Assembly: GCA_022825185.1 (NCBI GenBank)
Contig: JAJDYK010000220.1
Location: forward strand, 1 to 5,874
Length of the DNA: 5,874 bases
Source: Candidatus Latescibacterota bacterium
GTDB taxonomy: Bacteria > Latescibacterota > UBA2968 > UBA8231
Direction of reading: 5' to 3'
Shown here: piece by piece, positions 1 through 5,104 of the stretch
Position numbering within the stretch: the first letter of the stretch is position 1
How the letters are laid out: the number at the start of each line of letters is the position of its first letter
Program-made: the position numbers and the translations under genes
Notes under the pieces: model-generated
The model's database searches: none
Seen by the model: the letters and a program-made list of their open reading frames with translations, nothing else
What the model was told of the DNA's origin: nothing

Positions 1-926
1 GCGCGGCGCAAGTCGAGGGAGCGATTGAAAAAGGCGTTGAAACGCAGGGTCTGTGCTTGGACGCCGCTAAAGTCGGCTTCTTTGCGGAAGTAGCTGCCGC
101 CAAAGTCCGCGCGGGCAAAGGTCGCATTGGCGAAGTGGGCGGCTTGGGCGAAGGTGAAGTCAGCAAAATGAGCTTGGTTGGCGAAGGTGGCTCGGTTGAA
201 GGAAACCTCCCCATCGGCGCGGGCCGCTGCAAAATCGGTTGTGGCGAGAAACTGGTTCCGCCAGAAGAGGGCGCGTTCGGCAAAGCGGGCACCGGCAAAA
301 GAAGCAGGGCCATTCCAACGGGCGTCCTTGAAGGAAGCGACACCGGTGAAGCGGGCGTCGGTAAAGTCGGCCTGACCGGCAAAGTGAGTGCCTTCAAAGT
401 AAGCAGCGGTCGCAAAATGGGTACGAGCGAAGCGGGCGGCATCGGCGAAGCGGGCGTTGATAAACGAATTGGGGCCAGCGAAATCGCCGTCGGCAAAGTC
501 GGCGTCGGCACCAAAGACCGCCTGTTTGAAGTTGAGGTGCTTGTCGGATCGGCTTGCGCGCAGGCCGAAGGCGCTGTGGAAATGGGCATTTATTAGTGAG
601 AGACCACCGGCGAATGTGATACGCTCACCCTGCACCGGACTGAGGAAGACTACGTTGTTGAGAGTGACCTCGTCGCAGAAGAAGACGTCGTCGAAATGAA
701 AAGAGGCGCGCACGGTGTCGATACTGGCAGTTGGGGCGTAGAGAGGGCCGACGACAGCGGTGGCGCGGAGGTGAATCGGCTCTTTGGCCCGTTGTAGGCG
801 AGAGAGCAAGTCGGCCGCCGGAAGTAGGGCGTAGGTCTGGTCGGCGATAGTGGTGTCGGCGCGTTCGGCGCGTGCGCCGAATGGTATTAGGAGAAGGCAG
901 CAAAGCGCCCACAGGGGGGAGATCAT
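1..926 (-). CDS. Secreted pentapeptide-repeat protein (C-terminus beyond the window)
   Basis: Reading leftward from ATG at 926-924, the frame stays open for 308 codons to the window edge, so the end of the gene is missing. Residues 1-20 form a signal peptide: a hydrophobic stretch (LWALCCLLLIPFG) and a likely cut after ARA, placing the protein in the periplasm or outside. Residues 24-75 are non-repetitive. From about residue 76, and regularly from 133 to 288, Phe recurs at alternating steps of 5 and 6 residues, often as A-x-F-x-x-A-x-F. This 11-residue double unit is typical of the Pentapeptide_3 type of pentapeptide repeat, which folds as a right-handed quadrilateral beta-helix with Phe stacked inside. 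The start overlaps the stop of the upstream chaperone gene (TGATG) and has no Shine-Dalgarno, so translation is probably by reinitiation. The function is unknown; such helices often act as binding scaffolds. The repeat family is clear, the role is not. Confidence 0.85.
   Translation of the reverse strand, partial: MISPLWALCCLLLIPFGARAERADTTIADQTYALLPAADLLSRLQRAKEPIHLRATAVVGPLYAPTASIDTVRASFHFDDVFFCDEVTLNNVVFLSPVQGERITFAGGLSLINAHFHSAFGLRASRSDKHLNFKQAVFGADADFADGDFAGPNSFINARFADAARFARTHFATAAYFEGTHFAGQADFTDARFTGVASFKDARWNGPASFAGARFAERALFWRNQFLATTDFAAARADGEVSFNRATFANQAHFADFTFAQAAHFANATFARADFGGSYFRKEADFSGVQAQTLRFNAFFNRSLDLRR
63..530 (-). repeat. Tandem 33-bp coding repeats (undecapeptide pentapeptide-type units)
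   Basis: This stretch codes for residues 133-288 of the pentapeptide-repeat protein, about 14 copies of a degenerate 11-residue unit. Phe falls at residues 133, 138, 144, 149, 155, 160, 166, 171, 177, 182, 188, 193, 199, with Trp at 204, then Phe at 210, 215, 221, 226, 232. The phase is kept to about residue 270, after which it slips to two 5-residue steps (270, 275, 280) before returning to 6. Copies differ in DNA sequence while keeping the Phe/Ala positions, so the repeat is old and held by selection on the protein, not a recent tandem amplification. Confidence 0.8.
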
Positions 927-2620
927 CAGCTTTGGGCGGCGGTGTACTGCTTCAAATGATCTTCGTGAATGGTTATCGGATAGATTTTGCGCAGGCTACG
1001 CACGTATTCGACGTAGCGGTTCTGAGCTTTGTCGATGAGCACGTAGGCCCGGGCGCGTCGTTCTGAGTCTTCAGTATAGGGGATGTGTTCGCGTTGGCGG
1101 TCCAGGACTTTGAAAACCGAATAGCCTCGCTGGGTGCGGACTGGGCCGCCCACTTGGCCGACCGCGAGGTCTTGGGCCAAGTCGGAGACGCCGGGGAAGA
1201 ATTGCTCGGTGTAGATATTGAAATTGATGCGTCCGTTGTGGTGGAGGGCTTCGGCGCGTTCACTGTGACGCACGGCGAGGGTTTCGGCCTCGGCTTCAGT
1301 GGCTTGTGCTAGCTCAGTAAACAGATGCTGAGCTAGCGAGTCGCTGGAGACCAGAATTTCGATGGCGACGGTGGTCGTGGGTTTGGTGAATTTCTCCGGG
1401 TGCTCGTCATAGAAGGTGCGAGCCTCTTCTGGGGTGACCGACAGGTGCTGGTCAACCATGATCTTGCGGAGGCCGGTTACCATAAGTTCTTGGCGTTTGG
1501 CGGCGATGCTGGCGCGGAACTCGGGGTCTTGATCTAGTCCGGCGTTGATGATTTCAGACATGAACAGGTGTTCGGGGATGACCCGGCGGTTGAGCAAGTC
1601 CGCGGCGCGCTCGGTGTCGATCAGCATTTGCGGCGCTATTCTCATCTGGCGGATGGTCTCGACGAATGTTCTCAAGCCGATGGGGTCTCCTTTGCCAAAG
1701 GTGCAGACAGGTAAGTCCGCGTCGTCCTCGGTGGGGGTGAACTCCTCGCCAGTGAACTGACTTATGCGCTCGGCCAATAGGGCGAGGTTCTGCAACTGCG
1801 GTTGGGGATGGTAAACGCCCCGCAGCGAATCGAGCATGGTTTGCAGACGCTGGTTGCGCTGGGCGATGAGCAATTCTTCGCGGATGCGGTCCTCGGAGGC
1901 TTCGAGCGGTGCCGGGATTTCGTCGAGCACGGTGAAGATGGCAAACTTTTGTTCGCGGGCGACGAGCATCGACACCGGCGGGGCAATTTCGCCGATTTCT
2001 AGGTCGGCTACTTCGGCTGCGACTTCGGGCATGAGTTGGTCGCGCAACTGGTACAGCCCGGTATCGCCGCCGCGCTCGGCGCTTTCGCGATGGACCGAGT
2101 GGGTGCGGGCTAGTTGGTGAAAATCGGCACCATCTTGAAGCTGCTGGTAGAGGGCGTTGGCTTCTTCTTCGGTATCGACCATGATGCCGCCGAGGCGGAT
2201 TGAGCGGTCGCGGCGGGTTGCGCGATAGTGGGCATCGACCATTTCCTCGGTGATGTTCAGCTTGCTGATGATTTCTCGTTGCTCGTAGAGACGCAAGATG
2301 CGCGAGCGTTCGTAGTTGGTCAGCTCGTCGATAAACCAGGTCATATTTTCGATGTTGGACGCCTGGGCTTCTTGTAGGAGTAATTCCTTGTCGATCAGGC
2401 TGTTGAGCAGATTGCGGGCGACGGCCAGTGGCGTGTCCCCTTCGCGCATACCTTCGGGGATCAGGGAAGAGAATTCGGCGAACTCAGCCGCAGTAATCGG
2501 CTTGTCGCCGACCTCGGCAACGACGAGTTCGCCCGGCGAGGACGGCGATTGCTGCTGACTTTCGCAGGCGGCGAAGAGCCAACTGAATAAGAGCAAGGCG
2601 TTGAGATGCTTCATTTTCAT
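926..2620 (-). CDS. SurA/PpiC-like periplasmic chaperone lipoprotein with two parvulin-like modules
   Basis: A 564-residue protein that probably binds and helps fold envelope proteins in the periplasm. The N-terminus is a lipoprotein signal: MKMK, a hydrophobic run, then LFAAC with Cys19 as the lipidated residue (Phe at -3 is slightly off consensus). Two copies of a SurA_N-plus-rotamase module follow. Module 1 has a helical part (residues 33-135, ending ITEEMVDAHY) and a parvulin domain (about 137-235) with the family's GGDTG turn at 184-188 and a GEIAPPV segment. Module 2 has a helical part (about 305-412, including VTPEEARTFYDEHPEKF) and a degenerate parvulin domain (about 414-508, with VGQVGGPV and GYSVFKVLD). 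A tail of about 55 residues follows. The His of the canonical RHILV strand is Gly in module 1 (RLGGIMV) and Glu in module 2 (VAIEILV), and the second conserved His is Ala and Ser, so isomerase activity is doubtful. The start is chosen for its upstream AGGAG; Met3 is the alternative. It is the first gene of the leftward unit. Confidence 0.88.
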   Translation of the reverse strand: MKMKHLNALLLFSWLFAACESQQQSPSSPGELVVAEVGDKPITAAEFAEFSSLIPEGMREGDTPLAVARNLLNSLIDKELLLQEAQASNIENMTWFIDELTNYERSRILRLYEQREIISKLNITEEMVDAHYRATRRDRSIRLGGIMVDTEEEANALYQQLQDGADFHQLARTHSVHRESAERGGDTGLYQLRDQLMPEVAAEVADLEIGEIAPPVSMLVAREQKFAIFTVLDEIPAPLEASEDRIREELLIAQRNQRLQTMLDSLRGVYHPQPQLQNLALLAERISQFTGEEFTPTEDDADLPVCTFGKGDPIGLRTFVETIRQMRIAPQMLIDTERAADLLNRRVIPEHLFMSEIINAGLDQDPEFRASIAAKRQELMVTGLRKIMVDQHLSVTPEEARTFYDEHPEKFTKPTTTVAIEILVSSDSLAQHLFTELAQATEAEAETLAVRHSERAEALHHNGRINFNIYTEQFFPGVSDLAQDLAVGQVGGPVRTQRGYSVFKVLDRQREHIPYTEDSERRARAYVLIDKAQNRYVEYVRSLRKIYPITIHEDHLKQYTAAQS

Positions 2621-2632
2621 GGTACTGGGCTA

Positions 2633-2637
2633 CTCCT
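2633..2637 (-). promoter_or_regulatory. Ribosome binding site of the chaperone lipoprotein gene
   Basis: The leftward strand reads TAGGAGTA here, an AGGAG Shine-Dalgarno core 12 bases before the ATG at 2620. The spacing is somewhat long, but it favours this ATG over the second Met codon two residues in, which would sit 18 bases away. Confidence 0.55.
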
Positions 2638-2660
2638 AATTTTGAGAAAAAGAAAAAACG

Positions 2661-2689
2661 AATATAAAGAAAAAGGGGGGGAATGAAAG
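2661..2689 (-). promoter_or_regulatory. Possible promoter of the leftward unit
   Basis: On the leftward strand a TATATT -10 box (2661-2666) lies 17 bases downstream of CTTTCA (2684-2689), a poor -35 match (three of six positions). Transcription would begin near 2654, giving a leader of about 34 bases. The -10 box and spacing are reasonable but the -35 is weak, and an AT-rich stretch yields such matches by chance. A run of seven G (2675-2681 on the given strand) falls inside the spacer. Confidence 0.25.
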
Positions 2690-2732
2690 TAAAGCGCTGG
2701 GGCGATAGGATGAGGCAGGGTTTGCAAGATGC

Positions 2733-2761
2733 TTGCGGCGTTAAGGGCTATTGATTATAAA
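2733..2761 (+). promoter_or_regulatory. Sigma70-like promoter of the rightward surface-protein unit
   Basis: TTGCGG (2733-2738) and TATAAA (2756-2761) are separated by exactly 17 bases, the best -35/-10 pairing I find on this strand of the gap. The predicted start lies near 2768, giving an untranslated leader of about 105 bases before the ATG at 2873. If the host is Bacteroidota-like, its primary sigma factor may prefer a different -35/-10 pattern, so this is a motif match and not proof. Confidence 0.4.
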
Positions 2762-2775
2762 TAGTTGGCCAACTA
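2762..2775. repeat. Perfect 14-bp palindrome, candidate operator
   Basis: TAGTTGGCCAACTA is identical to its reverse complement over all 14 bases, and symmetry ends at the next pair (A2761/G2776). It directly abuts the putative -10 box and spans the predicted transcription start, where a dimeric repressor would block RNA polymerase. There is no loop, so a protein-binding site fits better than an RNA hairpin. Which regulator would bind is unknown, and no regulator gene is in the window. Confidence 0.5.
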
Positions 2776-2872
2776 GGAGATTGCGCAGTGGTAGGCGGCA
2801 CATAATGCCTTTAATAATAAAGAACTTATTGCATTTTCGAATCTGAACTCACTTATCGACAAACTTTTGCCT

Positions 2873-5098
2873 ATGAAACGCGCCAGCGTATATGCTCTCT
2901 TATTGTGCCTACTCGGAGGCTGGTCGGCTGCTGCTGAAGTTGTGATCGTCGGCGGCGAAGGCGGTCTGGATTGGGTCAGCGGTGGTGGGGAGATTCAAGC
3001 TACGGTCATCCGCAGCGCGACTTCGGTGGAAAATACCAACGCGCCCGGCGGGGTCATCGACTTCAATGCCGAGGGGTTCAGAAATTGGATTTTTCCCCAG
3101 CGCGCTGATACTACGCTCAATATCGCCGTCGGTGCTAATTCCGAAGCCCGCGGCGGCTCGATCACCTCGCCCAATACCATCAATATCCGGCCGGAATTGC
3201 CCAGTATCATCGACAATGATGGCGAGACGGCGCTGGATTTGCGCGCTAGTGCTGGTGGCCAGAGCGCGCGCGTGTTGGGCATTATCATCGATCTGGACTT
3301 AGGGGCCCGCTTCGGGATCAATCGCTTCAAGTTTTTTCCCCGCAATGCCGACCCGGCGTTTCCCGCTCCGGCATTTCCATACCAGAACGATTTTATGCGC
3401 GCCTTCGAGATATTTATCAATGACGGTACACCCGAGACTCAGCGAGAGGGAGTGCCCATCCGCGAGACTGTGGTGCTAGTCAACCAAAACGAAGACCCGG
3501 TAGTTGACGTGCGGATCCCGCCCCAGTACGTGCGATTCGTAAGGCTCAAGTCGCTGACGTCAACGGGCTTTGACTTGGCTGAGTTTCAAGTCTTTGGCAC
3601 AGGCTTTGTGCCCGAGGCCACATATATCTCCAATGTCTTTGACTTCGGCGACCTGTCGCTGTTTGGAACGCTGCGCTGGGTCGAGCAGAAGGCGGGCGAC
3701 AGTGGACTATCTCGGGTCTCGATCCGCACCCGTACTGGCAACGACCCGCAGCCGGTCGAATACAACAAAATTCGCCCGGGCGAGCAGATCTTCCGCTTGG
3801 GCGGTGGGTCCAGACAGACGGGGACCACGGCCCGTGGCGACGAAGTGCCGTGGAAATTCGCCGCTGATGTCGAGGATGAAGAGTTGAAAACCTTGGTTGA
3901 GACGGTGCTCGACAACGAGGATGTCGATTTGCGCGAGGCACTGCAGATATTCAAGGATCTGTCGCTGGAGCAGCAGGAGCAGATCTCGCTGACGGCCACT
4001 GACTTCGGCCGGCTGCGCAATGAAGACAAGGGCAATATCCGCAACGACGTGACCAACTGGAGCGCGTGGTCGCCGCCTTATCCGGTCAGCGCGCTGGTTG
4101 AGTCGGACGCCGATTTGGCCGATGCATTACAAGGGGTGCCGGTGGTTTCGCCGAGTCCGCGGCGCTATTTTCAGTTCGCGATTGAGTTCTCTAGCGACGA
4201 GTTCGAGTCGGCTACCGGCGTCGGGGGGATTTCCTTTGAGGTGCTGCCTTCGCCTTTTGCCGAGGAGTTGATCGCCGAGATCGTCCCGCGCCAAGCGGCG
4301 CTGGGCGAAAAAACGGACTTTACCCTTGCCGTGTTGAGCAAACTTCGCCCGGGACTCGACCGCGGCTTCAATCGGCTACAGATTGATACCCCGCTCAAGG
4401 TCGAAAACGTGGGGCTGATAGAGGTCCGGCAGTCGGACGGCACAACGACTGAGGCCGACTTCAGCGGTGCGGCACTCGACCAGTTGCCGCTCCAGCGCGG
4501 CGACTTTGCGGTGGTTGAAACCACTGACAACAGCTTCATTTTTGAGTTCCCAATGGTCGCCGAGGATGGCACTGAGGTGCGGGTGACCTTCGACAACGCG
4601 GTGCTGCGCTTCGGCACGACCTTTACGACGCGGGCGTTCAATTCGGGCGAGGAAGTGCAGATCGCCCAAGATGTGGTGTCGGGTAATGCCGCCGATCTGG
4701 GTGAAGCCGATCCGGACTTGCAGCCTTTGGGTACGCCTTTCAGCGGGAACCTTTCGGTGGCCGTGCCGATCGTCGGCGACTTGCTGGTCAACGTGCATGC
4801 GGTCCCCGGGGCCTTTAGCCCCAATGGGGATGGCATAAACGACCAAGCTACGATCCAGTACGACATCACCAATATCGCTCGACCAACCGATGTAGAAATC
4901 GTGGTGCGCGACTTGGCAGGGCGCCCGGTGCGGCAGCTCTACCGCGGACTCGACAGCAGCGGACGCCACGTTCGTCCTTGGGATGGCAAAAACGACGCCG
5001 GGGAGGCAGTGCCGCCAGGCAACTATCTGTTCAGCGTGACGCTGGACGCTGGTACTGGCCAGGAACGCGGCGTCGGCATGGTCAGCTTGGCTTATTGA
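2873..5098 (+). CDS. Large secreted surface protein: discoidin-like N-terminus, beta-rich middle, FlgD/CHU_C-like Ig C-terminus
   Basis: A 741-residue exported protein of unknown specific function. Residues 1-21 are a signal peptide (MKRASVYALLLCLLGG..., likely cut after SAAA). Residues about 35-243 resemble a galactose-binding/F5-8 type C (discoidin) fold, with a GINRFKFFPR strand, FEIFINDG, and a closing YVRFVRLKS...FDLAEFQVFG. Residues 250-460 form a beta-rich part with FGTLRW, TRTGNDPQP, NWSAWSPPY and RRYFQFAIEFSS. It is interrupted at about 331-385 by an acidic, probably helical segment. Residues 460-640 are further beta-rich sequence. Residues 644-741 are a FlgD-Ig/CHU_C-like domain: AFSPNGDGIND, VRDLAGRPVRQLY, WDGKNDAG and PPGNYLFSV. 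Such C-termini occur on secreted proteins of FCB-type bacteria and can be type IX sorting signals, but that role is not shown here. I chose ATG 2873 over an in-frame TTG two codons earlier because it gives a standard MKR signal start; neither has a clear Shine-Dalgarno. It is followed after 6 bases by the barrel gene. Confidence 0.8.
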   Translation: MKRASVYALLLCLLGGWSAAAEVVIVGGEGGLDWVSGGGEIQATVIRSATSVENTNAPGGVIDFNAEGFRNWIFPQRADTTLNIAVGANSEARGGSITSPNTINIRPELPSIIDNDGETALDLRASAGGQSARVLGIIIDLDLGARFGINRFKFFPRNADPAFPAPAFPYQNDFMRAFEIFINDGTPETQREGVPIRETVVLVNQNEDPVVDVRIPPQYVRFVRLKSLTSTGFDLAEFQVFGTGFVPEATYISNVFDFGDLSLFGTLRWVEQKAGDSGLSRVSIRTRTGNDPQPVEYNKIRPGEQIFRLGGGSRQTGTTARGDEVPWKFAADVEDEELKTLVETVLDNEDVDLREALQIFKDLSLEQQEQISLTATDFGRLRNEDKGNIRNDVTNWSAWSPPYPVSALVESDADLADALQGVPVVSPSPRRYFQFAIEFSSDEFESATGVGGISFEVLPSPFAEELIAEIVPRQAALGEKTDFTLAVLSKLRPGLDRGFNRLQIDTPLKVENVGLIEVRQSDGTTTEADFSGAALDQLPLQRGDFAVVETTDNSFIFEFPMVAEDGTEVRVTFDNAVLRFGTTFTTRAFNSGEEVQIAQDVVSGNAADLGEADPDLQPLGTPFSGNLSVAVPIVGDLLVNVHAVPGAFSPNGDGINDQATIQYDITNIARPTDVEIVVRDLAGRPVRQLYRGLDSSGRHVRPWDGKNDAGEAVPPGNYLFSVTLDAGTGQERGVGMVSLAY
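4802..5095 (+). other. FlgD-Ig/CHU_C-like C-terminal domain (coding segment)
   Basis: This segment encodes residues 644-741 of the surface protein. Three landmarks stand in the usual order: a SPNGDGIND entry motif (residues 649-657), a central VEIVVRDLAGRPVRQLY strand pair, and WDGKNDAG followed by PPGNYLFSV (703-722). The domain ends with the protein, as in FlgD-like and gliding-associated C-terminal domains. It could be a structural Ig cap or an export/anchoring signal; the sequence does not decide. Confidence 0.7.
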
Positions 5099-5104
5099 GG
5101 AACT

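Larger units (their letters stand above)
2621..2872. other. Divergent intergenic region (252 bases)
   Basis: This gap separates the two divergent units and is clearly more AT-rich than the flanking genes. It holds the leftward ribosome site and a purine-biased tract with A-runs and a seven-G run (about 2644-2693). It also holds a sigma70-like rightward promoter (2733-2761), a perfect 14-bp palindrome (2762-2775) and an AT-rich leader (2801-2872). I find no small gene, RNA gene or terminator-like GC hairpin with a T-run. Confidence 0.7.

Noticed and set aside
63..530. CRISPR-like or satellite-like array because of the 33-bp periodicity
   Set aside because: The repeat is degenerate at DNA level, lacks constant repeats with unique spacers, and is in phase with an intact coding frame.
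57..596. A 179-codon Gly/Val/Lys-rich repetitive open frame on the + strand
   Set aside because: It is the exact antisense of the pentapeptide repeats; its G-x-V-G pattern simply mirrors GCC/TTC codons of the real gene. The leftward frame has a signal peptide, a family-typical repeat and coupling to the upstream gene; this one has none.
625..912. Arg-rich minus-strand frame of 95 codons
   Set aside because: It is an out-of-frame reading of the pentapeptide-repeat gene, with an Arg/Pro-rich composition typical of shadow frames.
2781..2806. A second rightward promoter, TTGCGC with CATAAT
   Set aside because: The spacer is only 14 bases, too short for a sigma70 promoter; the TTGCGG/TATAAA pair with 17 bases is better.
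2797..2809. Small hairpin GGCA-CATAA-TGCC in the leader
   Set aside because: A 4-bp stem without a T-run is too weak for a terminator or a convincing regulatory structure.
2867..2872. TTG at 2867 as start of the surface protein
   Set aside because: It adds only two residues before ATG 2873, has no ribosome site of its own, and ATG gives a standard MKR signal-peptide start.
4171..4969. Two long minus-strand frames (4171-4872 and 4376-4969) opposite the surface protein
   Set aside because: They are low-complexity, show no recognisable motif, overlap each other in different frames, and lie within the region coding the clear FlgD-Ig-like domain. Long antisense frames are expected in GC-rich genes.
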